Below are positions 8,918-17,464 of a stretch of 64,000 bases of DNA, one piece after another (the stretch's first letter is position 1; every line of letters starts with the position of its first letter). The position numbers were made by a program, and so were the translations under genes. The notes under the pieces are model-generated. The model did no database searches. It was given only the letters and a program-made list of their open reading frames with translations, and was not told the DNA's origin. Location of the stretch: contig NZ_OY782038.1 in NCBI RefSeq assembly GCF_963677575.1, forward strand, positions 3,971,501 to 4,035,500, written 5' to 3'. Source of the DNA: an uncultured Draconibacterium sp. GTDB lineage: Bacteria; Bacteroidota; Bacteroidia; Bacteroidales; Prolixibacteraceae.

Positions 8918-11371
8918 ATGGGTAAATATAAAAATACAAGTTTTCAAACAATGTTTGGTTCAGGAATGATGGACGACGAATCTGATTTTCTTCCGATAAT
9001 TGCCGACGGCGATGATAAGGATTTAAAAAATATAGAGGTTCCATCAGTTCTTCCAATTCTACCATTACGAAATACGGTTTTATTTCCCGGTGTTGTTTTA
9101 CCAATTACCGTTGGACGCGAGCGCTCTTTAAAGTTGATTCGCGATGTAAACCAGGGAAGCAAATTGTTGGGTACCGTAGCGCAAAAAGATTATACGGTTG
9201 ACAAACCCGAAGCAGGCGATTTGTATGAAATTGGTACAGTGGCCGAAATTATGAAGGTGCTGGAAATGCCCGACGGATCGACTTCTGTGATCATTCAGGG
9301 GAAACGTCGTTTCAGAATTAATGAATTTGTAAATGAAGAGCCCTATTTTAAAGCATCGGTTGAACCATTAACTGACCTTACTTCGAAGGATGACAATGAG
9401 TTTAATGCTATTGTTGGCTCGTTAAAAGACTTGTCGATTAAGGTTGCGCAGTTCTCGGCCAATGTGCCGCCCGAAGCAACATTTGCTGTTAAGAATATCG
9501 AGAATTCTACTTTCCTGATCAACTTTATTTGTTCGAACACCGATATTAACGTGGAGGATAAACAAAAGTTGCTGGAGATTGAAAGCTTGAAAGATCGTGG
9601 CATTCAGGCCATCAGCTTTTTGGTGAAAGAAGTACAGATGCTGGAGCTGAAACAGGATATCCAGAAAAAGGTGAAAACCGACATGGACAAGCAGCAGCGC
9701 GAGTTCATGTTAAACCAGCAAATGAAAACCATTCAGGATGAGTTGGGCGGAAATCCGGTAGAGCAGGAGATTAATGCTTTAAAAGAGAAGGCGAAAGAGA
9801 AAAAGTGGAACAAAGATGTGGATGAATTTTTCCATCGCGAGGTGGAAAAACTGGGGCGTCTAAACCCGGCAGCCGGAGAATATTCGGTACAGTTCACTTT
9901 CTGCCAGACTTTACTCGACTTGCCTTGGAATGAATATACCGAAGACAATTTCGATTTGAAACACGCCAACAAAGTGTTGGATGAAGACCACTACGGACTT
10001 GAAAAAGTAAAAGAACGTATGTTGGAACATTTGGCAGTGTTGAAATTGAAAAACGATATGAAAGCGCCGATCCTTTGTTTGTACGGCCCTCCTGGAGTTG
10101 GTAAAACATCGTTGGGGAAATCGGTAGCGCGTGCCCTGGGACGTAAATATGCACGAATGAGCTTGGGTGGTTTGCACGACGAGTCGGAGATTCGCGGACA
10201 CCGTAAAACATATATTGGTGCTATGCCCGGACGTATTATTCAAAATGTGAAAAAGGCAAAATCATCGAATCCGGTGTTTATTCTGGATGAGATCGATAAA
10301 GTGTCGAAACATTTTCATGGAGATCCGGCTTCTGCATTGTTAGAGGTTCTTGATCCGGAGCAAAACGGCGAGTTTCATGATAACTACATCGAGCACGATT
10401 ACGACTTATCGAAAGTAATGTTTGTTGCTACGGCCAACTCGTTGAGTACCATTGCACCGCCTTTGCGCGATCGTTTGGAATTAATCGAGGTAAGTGGTTA
10501 CCTGGTAGAGGAAAAAATTGAGATTGCGAAACGTCATCTTATTCCAAAGCAGTTGGAGAATCACGGTTTGAAGAAATCGCATATTACTTTCCCAAAAGAT
10601 ATTATTGAATTGATTATTGATGGTTACACGCGCGAAAGTGGTGTGCGCGAGCTGGATAAAAAGCTGGCAAAAGTTGTTCGTCGTATTGCCAAGAAAATTG
10701 CTTTTGAGGAAGCGTACAATAAGAAACTGAGTAAGGCTGATGTGCGCGAGTATTTGGGTGTTACGGAATATTCGAAAGAAAAATACCAGGGAAATGATTT
10801 TGCCGGAGTTGTTACCGGTTTAGCCTGGACTGCCGTTGGTGGCGAGATCCTGTTTGTAGAAACAAGCTTAAGTAAGGGGAAAGGAGCTTTAACACTTACC
10901 GGAAATCTTGGTGATGTAATGAAAGAATCGGCTATGCTGGCACACGAATACCTGAAATCGCACGCTGATGAGCTGAATCTGAAACCTGAAGTTTTCGAAA
11001 AATGGAATGTACACGTTCACGTTCCTGAAGGAGCTATTCCAAAAGATGGCCCGTCGGCAGGAGTTACCATGGTAACATCGCTGGCGTCGGCATTTACACA
11101 GCGCAAGGTGAAGAAAAATCTGGCGATGACAGGTGAGATCACACTGCGTGGAAAAGTACTTCCGGTTGGAGGTATTAAGGAGAAAATTCTGGCTGCAAAA
11201 CGCGCCGGAATAACAGAGATCATTCTTTCGGAACAGAACAAGAAAAACCTTGAAGATATTAAAGAGGCTTACATAAAAGGGCTGAAATTCCACTTTGTAA
11301 ATACTATTATGGATGTGCTGGATATTGCACTTTTAAAGGCAAAAGTGGATAAGCCGATGAAGATTGAATAA
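8918..11371 (+). CDS. lon: ATP-dependent Lon protease
   Basis: An 817-residue Lon-A protease. The N-terminal substrate-binding domain spans ~40-250 (VLPILPLRNTVLFPGVVLPI), followed by a coiled-coil linker, the AAA+ module with Walker A GPPGVGKTS near 390 and Walker B VFILDEIDK near 450, and the C-terminal peptidase domain. The catalytic Ser lies in PKDGPSAGVTMV (~708) and its Lys partner in GGIKEKILAAKRAG. It degrades misfolded and regulatory proteins in the cytoplasm as a hexamer. It opens with ATG at 8918, about 265 bases after L31, and stands alone with a terminator. Length matches the family; no defects seen. Confidence 0.97.
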   Translation: MGKYKNTSFQTMFGSGMMDDESDFLPIIADGDDKDLKNIEVPSVLPILPLRNTVLFPGVVLPITVGRERSLKLIRDVNQGSKLLGTVAQKDYTVDKPEAGDLYEIGTVAEIMKVLEMPDGSTSVIIQGKRRFRINEFVNEEPYFKASVEPLTDLTSKDDNEFNAIVGSLKDLSIKVAQFSANVPPEATFAVKNIENSTFLINFICSNTDINVEDKQKLLEIESLKDRGIQAISFLVKEVQMLELKQDIQKKVKTDMDKQQREFMLNQQMKTIQDELGGNPVEQEINALKEKAKEKKWNKDVDEFFHREVEKLGRLNPAAGEYSVQFTFCQTLLDLPWNEYTEDNFDLKHANKVLDEDHYGLEKVKERMLEHLAVLKLKNDMKAPILCLYGPPGVGKTSLGKSVARALGRKYARMSLGGLHDESEIRGHRKTYIGAMPGRIIQNVKKAKSSNPVFILDEIDKVSKHFHGDPASALLEVLDPEQNGEFHDNYIEHDYDLSKVMFVATANSLSTIAPPLRDRLELIEVSGYLVEEKIEIAKRHLIPKQLENHGLKKSHITFPKDIIELIIDGYTRESGVRELDKKLAKVVRRIAKKIAFEEAYNKKLSKADVREYLGVTEYSKEKYQGNDFAGVVTGLAWTAVGGEILFVETSLSKGKGALTLTGNLGDVMKESAMLAHEYLKSHADELNLKPEVFEKWNVHVHVPEGAIPKDGPSAGVTMVTSLASAFTQRKVKKNLAMTGEITLRGKVLPVGGIKEKILAAKRAGITEIILSEQNKKNLEDIKEAYIKGLKFHFVNTIMDVLDIALLKAKVDKPMKIE

Positions 11372-11391
11372 TTCCCGGGATATATTAAATG

Positions 11392-11417
11392 AAAGGTGCT
11401 TACGGGCACCTTTTTTT
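11392..11417 (+). terminator. Intrinsic terminator after lon
   Basis: AAAGGTGC and GCACCTTT form an 8-base-pair stem followed by a run of T. The tail touches the stop codon of the convergent thiamine pyrophosphokinase gene. Confidence 0.85.
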
Positions 11418-12051
11418 ATGCAAATTTCTGAAATACAATCAGCTTCCCTTTTTCAAATTCAAGCGAAAATGATTCGTTAAGGCATTCGTTTAAAGTCCCC
11501 ATCCACCAGGAGCTTAAAATAGTTTTTGTTAAAGGGTATTTTAAATTTTTCGATGTAATTTCAGCAGGAATGCCCAAAGAGAAAATGGAAACCTGTTGTC
11601 CCTCAAAAGAAGGAAGTGTCTGAGACTGAAGAATTGGTCGGAAAATACCGGAATTGCTGATTGAGAGCACTTCAAGTTTTTCGGCATAATCTAATAGTAG
11701 TGAGATATTGCCGATGGTATGATCTTCTCTTTTTCCGGTAGCACCTAAAATAATTGCATTTTTAGCCCCCCGATTTAATACAAACTCAACGGCTTTGGTC
11801 TGGTCGTTTGTTTCCTGGTCGGTATTCAAAACAATTCGATCGGCAAAGTCAGCCTTTGTCTTTTCCGAAACAGAATCGATGTCGCCAACAATAAATGTGG
11901 GTTCCATACCATATTTTATAAGTTTATCGGCTGCACCATCACAACAAATAATCTGTTCGGCATTTCTTAATACAGACAGAGGAATGTGGTGCTTAGGAAA
12001 AGATCCATCACAAAGTATAACAACTTTTGACTCGAAAGGTAACTGACTCAT
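11416..12051 (-). CDS. Thiamine pyrophosphokinase (thiamine diphosphokinase)
   Basis: A 211-residue protein that transfers pyrophosphate from ATP to thiamine, giving the cofactor thiamine diphosphate. Visible family motifs are ICCDGAADKL (substrate site), FIVGDIDSV (metal-binding Asp cluster), DQETNDQTKAVEF and GATGKREDHTIGNISLL. The C-terminal thiamine-binding part is shorter and more divergent. The ATG at 12049-12051 is preferred to a TTG six codons upstream. It is the last gene of a minus-strand run after sufE and sufT-like genes. ThiL, 7 kb away, serves the same pathway by another route (phosphorylation of thiamine phosphate). Confidence 0.9.
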   Translation of the reverse strand: MSQLPFESKVVILCDGSFPKHHIPLSVLRNAEQIICCDGAADKLIKYGMEPTFIVGDIDSVSEKTKADFADRIVLNTDQETNDQTKAVEFVLNRGAKNAIILGATGKREDHTIGNISLLLDYAEKLEVLSISNSGIFRPILQSQTLPSFEGQQVSIFSLGIPAEITSKNLKYPLTKTILSSWWMGTLNECLNESFSLEFEKGKLIVFQKFA

Positions 12052-12134
12052 AGGTAACGAAAATACCAAAAATAAAGATTATCGATAGTATGGGGTAAAG
12101 TTCAGCTGAAATCTGGTAATAAAATTTAGCGAGT

Positions 12135-12440
12135 TTAAAAGAATCCCAGCTCAAGTCGGGCTTCTTCGCTCATCATCGATTTATCCCATGGCGGTTCAAA
12201 CGTTAATTCTACGTCAACTTTTTCAACACCTTCAACCGATTGGGCAGCTTGCGTAATATCATCAACCAATACATCAACCACCGGACAGCCCGGTGCAGTA
12301 AGTGTCATTAAGATATTTGCCTGGTTATTTTCATTTACATCAACGTTGTAAATCAGGCCCAGGTCGTATACGTTCACCGGAATCTCCGGGTCGTAAACCT
12401 CTTTCAGGTTATTTATTATTAGATCTATTCTTTTATCCAT
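12135..12440 (-). CDS. SufT-like MIP18-family Fe-S assembly factor (DUF59)
   Basis: A 101-residue protein of the DUF59/MIP18 family, with the signature EVYDPEIPVNVYDLGLIY near the start, TLTAPGCPVVDVLVDDI around 48-64 carrying the conserved Cys, and ELTFEPPWDKSMMSEEARLELGF at the end. Homologues (SufT in bacteria, the MIP18 domain of Fam96 proteins in eukaryotes) help deliver Fe-S clusters to client proteins. It sits 12 bases after sufE on the same strand, which supports that role. The start is the ATG at 12440. Confidence 0.88.
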   Translation of the reverse strand: MDKRIDLIINNLKEVYDPEIPVNVYDLGLIYNVDVNENNQANILMTLTAPGCPVVDVLVDDITQAAQSVEGVEKVDVELTFEPPWDKSMMSEEARLELGFF

Positions 12441-12452
12441 TTCGTTCCCTCC

Positions 12453-12875
12453 TTATCCTGCAATCTTGCTATAAGCAACAGCGTATAAACGAATTTGTTT
12501 TACCATGGCCAACAGACCGTTTGAACGGGTAGGCGACAGGTGTTGTTTTAAGCCCAGATCGTCGATAAAATGCAGCTCTGTTTCAAGCAGTTCTTTTGGT
12601 GTGCGGCCCGAAACTACGCGGAGTAATAGCGCTACCAAACCTTTTACAATAACTGCATCGCTCTCGCCACGGAAGTAGATTTTGCCATCTTTTAATTCGG
12701 CTACCAACCACACGCGCGACTGGCATCCTTTAATAATGTTTTGGTCGTTTTTATCTTTGGCATCCAAATCTTCCAAATCGTTCCCCAATTCAATCAGGTA
12801 TGCATATTTGTCCATCCAGTCTTCGTACATCGAAAACTCTTCAATTATCTCCTGCTGAATTTCTTCCATGCTCAT
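12453..12875 (-). CDS. sufE: SufE family sulfur acceptor for cysteine desulfurase
   Basis: A 140-residue protein that takes persulfide sulfur from SufS and passes it to the SufBCD scaffold. The acceptor Cys lies in IIKGCQSRVWLVAEL, and the C-terminal HLSPTRSNGLLAMVKQIR is diagnostic of SufE. Several in-frame starts exist (TTG 12899, ATG 12884, 12875, 12869); 12875 gives the usual length. It precedes the SufT-like gene in one operon. The divergent rubrerythrin gene separates it from the sufBCDS block. Confidence 0.9.
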   Translation of the reverse strand: MSMEEIQQEIIEEFSMYEDWMDKYAYLIELGNDLEDLDAKDKNDQNIIKGCQSRVWLVAELKDGKIYFRGESDAVIVKGLVALLLRVVSGRTPKELLETELHFIDDLGLKQHLSPTRSNGLLAMVKQIRLYAVAYSKIAG

Positions 12876-13040
12876 AAATATCATTTTAAGAGTTAGCAAA
12901 GATCGTAATTTTCTGCTTTATGACAATGATGAAAGCCGTTTATTCAGACTAATTCAAAACTATCTTTTTGTATAGTTTACAAATGTTGAAATAGCTATCT
13001 TTAAACTTCCGAACAGAAAAACTAAAAAATCAAGAGTAAA

Positions 13041-13619
13041 ATGACAAAGTTAGCAGGTACAAAAACCGAACAGAATTTATTAAAAGCGTTTGCCGGTGAG
13101 TCTCAGGCACGTATGCGTTATGATTATTTTGCTAAACAAGCCAAAAAAGAAGGTTTAGAACAAATAGCCGCCATTTTTGAAGAAACAGCATTGAACGAAA
13201 AAGAGCATGCCAAACGTTTCTTTAAGTTTTTAGAGGATGGTAACATGGTTGAAATTACAGCCACTTATCCTGCCGGAAAAATTGGCACTACCATGGAAAA
13301 CCTGAAAGCTGCGGCGGAAGGTGAAAACGAAGAGTGGACAGAGCTTTATCCTGAGTTTGCCAAAGTTGCAGAGGAAGAGGGTTTTAGAGATATTGCCATG
13401 GCTTTTAAATTGATTGCCCGTGTTGAAGAAGCACATGAAACCCGTTACCGCACATTGTACACAAATCTTGAAGAAGGAAAAGTGTTTAAACGTGGCGATA
13501 AAGTAGTGTGGAAATGTCGTAATTGTGGTTTTATTCACGAAGGAACTGCAGCGCCGAAGCTGTGCCCGGCTTGTCAGCACCCACAGTCTTATTTCGAAAT
13601 TAAGGGAACCAATTATTAG
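13041..13619 (+). CDS. rbr: Rubrerythrin
   Basis: A 192-residue non-haem iron peroxidase. The ferritin-like diiron domain (1-140) has the two E-x-x-H type segments FAGESQARMRYDYF / ALNEKEHAKRFF and LIARVEEAHETRY. The C-terminal rubredoxin-like domain has WKCRNCGFIHEG and KLCPACQHPQ, supplying the four Cys for a Fe(SCys)4 site. It reduces hydrogen peroxide using electrons from rubredoxin or NADH-linked donors in the cytoplasm of anaerobes and microaerophiles. It lies between sufE and sufS on the opposite strand, a meaningful position since peroxide damages Fe-S clusters. Possible promoter element TATCTTTA at 12996-13003. Confidence 0.96.
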   Translation: MTKLAGTKTEQNLLKAFAGESQARMRYDYFAKQAKKEGLEQIAAIFEETALNEKEHAKRFFKFLEDGNMVEITATYPAGKIGTTMENLKAAAEGENEEWTELYPEFAKVAEEEGFRDIAMAFKLIARVEEAHETRYRTLYTNLEEGKVFKRGDKVVWKCRNCGFIHEGTAAPKLCPACQHPQSYFEIKGTNY

Positions 13620-13646
13620 GTTTACTTTTAGTGGAATTTCCAAAAT

Positions 13647-13698
13647 AAAAAATGCCATCCGATTGTTCGTTCAATCAGGATGGCATTTTCTTTTTAAT
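13647..13698. terminator. Bidirectional terminator between rbr and sufS
   Basis: AAAATGCCATCC and GGATGGCATTTT form a long stem with an inner GATTG/CAATC extension. T-rich tails exist on both sides, so it can end both the plus-strand rbr and the minus-strand suf transcripts. Confidence 0.88.
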
Positions 13699-13709
13699 TC
13701 AGTTTAAAA

Positions 13710-14927
13710 TCAGAACATCATAATCGCTTTATTCAGTGCTCCCATAAAGATGTCGATCTCTTCTTTTGTGTTGTACATGCCAAAAGAAATACGTGCACAG
13801 GCCGACATGCCAAAATGTTGCATTATCGGATCGGCACAATGATGCCCGGTGCGAATGGCAATACCCATTTTGTCGAGTAGCATGCCCAGATCGTACGAAT
13901 GTATTCCGTGAATATTAAAACAAATCACTCCCGATTTATGAGGCGCTTCACCATAAATCTTCAAACCATCAATGGCTTTTAGTTTTTCTGTGGCATATTC
14001 CAGCAATTCGTGTTCGTGGTGCCCCATATTTTCAACGCCAATTTCGTTTACCAAATCGATTGCGACACCAAAAGCTGCTAACCCTGAAATGTTAGGAGTT
14101 CCTGCTTCAAATTTATATGGTAACTCATTAAACGTAGTTCCTTCAAACCGCACTTCCGATATCATTTGTCCGCCGCCCTGGTACGGTGGTATTTCTTCCA
14201 GCCATTTCTTTTTACCGTATAAAACACCCACTCCGTTTGGCCCGTATACTTTGTGTGCCGAAAAAGCATAAAAGTCAACATCGAGTTTTTGCACATCAAT
14301 TTTTATATGTGCCGATGCTTGTGCGCCATCAATCAAAACAGCCACATTGTTTTTGTGGGCTATTTCAATAATTTCTGCAATCGGATTTATGGTTCCCAAA
14401 ACATTCGAGACATGATTAACAGCAATCAACTTTGTTTTCGAAGTAATTAACTCCGGTAGCTTTTCAATTTCAAGCAGTCCCTGGTCGTTAAATGGAAGTT
14501 TTACGATTTTGGCGTTTCGTTTTCCGGCGGCAATTTGCCAGGGAACAATGTTAGAGTGGTGCTCCATTTCCGAAACGATGATCTCATCGCCTTCCGAAAT
14601 ATATTTCTCGCAAAAACTACTGGCCACCAGGTTCACACTTTCGGTGGTTCCTTTTGTGAAAATTATTTCTTTACGCGACTCAGCGTTAACGAAAGCCTGT
14701 ACCTTATCGCGAACTCCTTCGTACTCAACCGTTGCTTTATCAGCCATGTAGTGCGCACCACGATGAATGTTGCCATAGTAATCGTTGTGCAGCTGCTCCA
14801 ATTTCATAAGCACCTGAACCGGCTTTTGTGCCGACGCAGCGGTGTCGAGATAAACAAATGGCTTATTGTATACTTTCTGCTGGAGAATGGGGAAATATGA
14901 TCTGATTTTTTCGATATCGTAATTCAT
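13710..14927 (-). CDS. sufS: Cysteine desulfurase SufS
   Basis: A 405-residue PLP enzyme that removes sulfur from cysteine for Fe-S assembly. Motifs are YLDTAASAQKPVQV at the N-terminus, the PLP-stacking region MEHHSNIVPWQ, the Schiff-base Lys in DFYAFSAHKVYGPNGVG (~225), and the persulfide Cys in AIRTGHHCADPIM (~363) with the class II SufS-type surroundings. It is the last gene of the sufB-C-D-S unit but is parted from sufD by a 327-base palindromic element, which may lower or retune its expression. SufE, its sulfur acceptor, lies 0.8 kb further on. Confidence 0.96.
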   Translation of the reverse strand: MNYDIEKIRSYFPILQQKVYNKPFVYLDTAASAQKPVQVLMKLEQLHNDYYGNIHRGAHYMADKATVEYEGVRDKVQAFVNAESRKEIIFTKGTTESVNLVASSFCEKYISEGDEIIVSEMEHHSNIVPWQIAAGKRNAKIVKLPFNDQGLLEIEKLPELITSKTKLIAVNHVSNVLGTINPIAEIIEIAHKNNVAVLIDGAQASAHIKIDVQKLDVDFYAFSAHKVYGPNGVGVLYGKKKWLEEIPPYQGGGQMISEVRFEGTTFNELPYKFEAGTPNISGLAAFGVAIDLVNEIGVENMGHHEHELLEYATEKLKAIDGLKIYGEAPHKSGVICFNIHGIHSYDLGMLLDKMGIAIRTGHHCADPIMQHFGMSACARISFGMYNTKEEIDIFMGALNKAIMMF

Positions 14928-14940
14928 AGACTCGTTGTTT

Positions 14941-15267
14941 ACTGAGCGGGTGACTCTGAGTCACCCGCTCAGTCGATGTTATGCAAAGGTGCAAAAGATT
15001 TTGTAATTTTAATGGAGTACACATTTATTTCATACCTATTTATCTGATTCTTAATTTGCTTATGAACTTTGCGCCCGATCATATTTCCCAAGTTTATATG
15101 AATCCAATAAATGAAAGGTTTGTGACGAGTTTGGATGATTGGGAGTTTCCCTTGATTCCGGATTATTCAGGGAAAAGAAATGGTGATTTGATAAATAGAG
15201 AGTTGGCGCGGGAGTTTGGATTATTCTAGTGAATACTGAGCAGGTGACTTCAAGTCACCTGCTCAGT
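14941..15267. mobile_element. REP/RAYT-type remnant: two 33-base palindromes flanking a transposase fragment
   Basis: Near-identical palindromes at 14941-14973 and 15235-15267 bound this 327-base insert in the sufD-sufS spacer. Each has 15-base arms (left arm of the first ACTGAGCGGGTGACT, of the second ACTGAGCAGGTGACT) and a 3-base centre. The one arm difference, G to A, is matched by C to T in the opposite arm, so pairing is kept. A short frame between them resembles the C-terminus of REP-associated tyrosine transposases (RAYT). Paired REP palindromes flanking a RAYT gene are the known arrangement of such elements, so I read this as a decayed copy. Confidence 0.6.
15062..15229 (+). pseudogene. 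C-terminal fragment of a RAYT (Y1/IS200-like) transposase
   Basis: The frame encodes about 55 residues, including YMNPINERFVTSLDDWEF and PDYSGKRNGDLIN. This follows the end of RAYT proteins, where an NP-x-x-x-x-FV, DW, DY-G-RNG order is usual. The HUH and catalytic Tyr parts are absent, so it cannot be active. It runs against the suf operon. The frame can be extended upstream to 14981, but that part shows no resemblance. Confidence 0.5.
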
Positions 15268-15278
15268 TGTTTTATATC

Positions 15279-16646
15279 TTAGCAATCGCACTGGTAAGCA
15301 CAATCGTGACATCGGGCAACTTCACCTTTCAGGCGTTTGTCAACCAGTTCGTCAATACGGTCGCGCAGCGGCTCCAGTTTGATCTCTTTTACAACCTCGT
15401 GGGCAAATGCATTCATCATCATCAAACGTGCCCGATCCTCGTTAATTCCACGTGCACGCAGGTAAAATAAAGCTTCTTCATCAATCTGACCAACTGTTGC
15501 ACCGTGACTACATTTTACATCGTCAGCATCAATGATCAGCTGAGGTTTTGTTTGCATGGTTGCCTCGTCGGTCAACAACAAGTTGTTGTTGCGTTGGAAA
15601 GCATTTGTCTTTTGTGCATCTCTAACCACATGTATTCTTCCGGCAAAAGCACCGGTTGATTTCTCATTGAGCACGTTTTTATAAATCTGATTACTCTCAC
15701 AGTGTGGTGCGGCGTGAATAACCTGGGTGAAATTGTCTACATGTTGTTTTTTGTCCATAAAGGCCATTCCAAACATGTGAGCCTCGGCGTTTTCACCATT
15801 CAACGCAAATCTCAGGTTGTTACGAATCAACCCACCGTGTAACGACGCAGTGTGCGAAGTAACACGCGAATCGCGCTGCTGCTCGATAAATACCGAATTG
15901 ATATTTGTGGCTTTGTTGTGCTGATTTTGCAGCGTGTAAAATTCCACCTCTGCATTGTTGCCGGCAAAAATTTCGGTTACCGAGTTGCTCAGGTATTGGT
16001 TCAGGTTCAGCGTATGATCGCATAACAACACCTGAACTTTGGCACCATCTTCAACAAGAATAAAATTCCGTTGAGTAGAGAATGTATCTTTTTCGTCCTG
16101 CAACAGATTAATGATCTGGATAGGACTCTCAACCACTACATTTTTGGGAACATAAAGGAAAAAACCATCTTTGGCAAAGGCGGTATTTAATGCCACCATC
16201 GGGTCTTCTTCAACATTCGCCAGGCTGGCATATTTTTCCAACAGCTCGGGTCTTTCTTTCGAAATACTGTCGAGGCTGTCAAGAATAACTCCTTCCGGAA
16301 GGTCTCCTTTTTCTGTTTCGTTTTTGTAGAACCAACCGTTAAAAACCAGTGCCAGGTTGGTGTTCAGTTGCGGAACATCGCAACGGAATACTTCGCCCAG
16401 ATCAGCTTTCTTTTCTTCCTTTGTGTGGATGAATTTGAAATCGGGCAAAAATGCCGGATTCAGGTTGGTGTATTTATAATTTTCATTTCGTCGCGTAGGT
16501 ATACCCTGCAAGACGAAGTTTTGAAACGCTTTATTTCGTTGAGCGTTCAAAATATCGGATGAGTTTGCAAAAAGCTCATCTTTTACTTCGTTGTAATGCG
16601 CGGTATATTTTAGCGATAAATCTGCTTTGTCAACTAAAACGCTCAT
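15279..16646 (-). CDS. sufD: Fe-S cluster assembly protein SufD
   Basis: A 455-residue member of the SufBD beta-helix family. N-terminal RNENYKYTNLNPAFLP is the usual SufD lead-in, the middle contains the repetitive beta-helix, and the C-terminal part has KPQLIIDADDVKCSHGATVGQIDEEALFYLRARGI with the conserved Cys-Ser-His. With SufB and SufC it forms the scaffold on which clusters are built. The extreme C-terminus is Cys-rich (CHDCAYQCDC), which may be a lineage feature worth checking. It starts one base after the sufC stop. Confidence 0.95.
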   Translation of the reverse strand: MSVLVDKADLSLKYTAHYNEVKDELFANSSDILNAQRNKAFQNFVLQGIPTRRNENYKYTNLNPAFLPDFKFIHTKEEKKADLGEVFRCDVPQLNTNLALVFNGWFYKNETEKGDLPEGVILDSLDSISKERPELLEKYASLANVEEDPMVALNTAFAKDGFFLYVPKNVVVESPIQIINLLQDEKDTFSTQRNFILVEDGAKVQVLLCDHTLNLNQYLSNSVTEIFAGNNAEVEFYTLQNQHNKATNINSVFIEQQRDSRVTSHTASLHGGLIRNNLRFALNGENAEAHMFGMAFMDKKQHVDNFTQVIHAAPHCESNQIYKNVLNEKSTGAFAGRIHVVRDAQKTNAFQRNNNLLLTDEATMQTKPQLIIDADDVKCSHGATVGQIDEEALFYLRARGINEDRARLMMMNAFAHEVVKEIKLEPLRDRIDELVDKRLKGEVARCHDCAYQCDC

Positions 16647-16647
16647 G

Positions 16648-17400
16648 TTAATTTCCGTTTTCAGATTTAATCCAGTCGTATCCTTTTTCTTCCAGTTGTA
16701 AAGCCAGTTCTTTTCCGGCAGTTTTTACAATTTTCCCCTGGTAAAGAATATGTACATAATCAGGCACAATATAATCGAGCAGGCGCTGGTAGTGGGTAAC
16801 TACAATTGTCGATCTTTCAGGCGACTTTAGCGCGTTAACTCCGTTGGCTACTGTTTTTAATGCGTCAATATCAAGGCCCGAATCAGTTTCATCAAGAATC
16901 GCTAATTTCGGCTCAAGCAGTGCCATCTGGAAAATTTCGTTTTTCTTTTTCTCACCACCCGAGAATCCTTCATTAACCATGCGGTTGGTTAATTTGGTAT
17001 GCATGTCAACCAAATCCATTTTTTCGCGCATTAGTTTCAGAAACTCGCCGGCGGTAAGTTCTTTTAGTCCTTTGTGCTTGCGGTGTTCGTTAACCGAAGT
17101 TTTCAGGAAGTTTACCATTGGTACGCCGGGAATTTCTACGGGGTACTGAAAACTTAAAAAGATACCGTCTTTTGCACGGTCTTCAGGAGATTTATCCAGC
17201 AGATCTTCACCTTCGTAAATAACTTCTCCGTGTGTAACTTCGTATTCTTCTTTTCCGGCAAGTACGTTTGCAAGTGTACTTTTTCCTGAACCGTTAGGTC
17301 CCATAATCGCGTGAACTTCGCCAGGTTTAACTTCAAGATTGATTCCCTTCAGGATCTCCATTCCTTCAACGGAAGCATATAAGTCTTTAATCTTTAACAT
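16648..17400 (-). CDS. sufC: Fe-S assembly ATPase SufC
   Basis: A 250-residue ABC-type ATPase that powers the SufBCD scaffold. Walker A is GPNGSGKST (~34-42), the Q-loop region FLSFQYPVEIPG, the signature FSGGEKKKNEI (~146-156), and Walker B LAILDETDSGLD. It has no membrane partner, as expected for SufC. The last residues of sufC and the start of sufD are adjacent, so translation is probably coupled. Confidence 0.97.
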   Translation of the reverse strand: MLKIKDLYASVEGMEILKGINLEVKPGEVHAIMGPNGSGKSTLANVLAGKEEYEVTHGEVIYEGEDLLDKSPEDRAKDGIFLSFQYPVEIPGVPMVNFLKTSVNEHRKHKGLKELTAGEFLKLMREKMDLVDMHTKLTNRMVNEGFSGGEKKKNEIFQMALLEPKLAILDETDSGLDIDALKTVANGVNALKSPERSTIVVTHYQRLLDYIVPDYVHILYQGKIVKTAGKELALQLEEKGYDWIKSENGN

Positions 17401-17464
17401 CTTTATTAGTATACTGTTGCGGGCAAAGAGCTTAAGCTCTTGCCCTGAGTTATTTAAAATTTGT

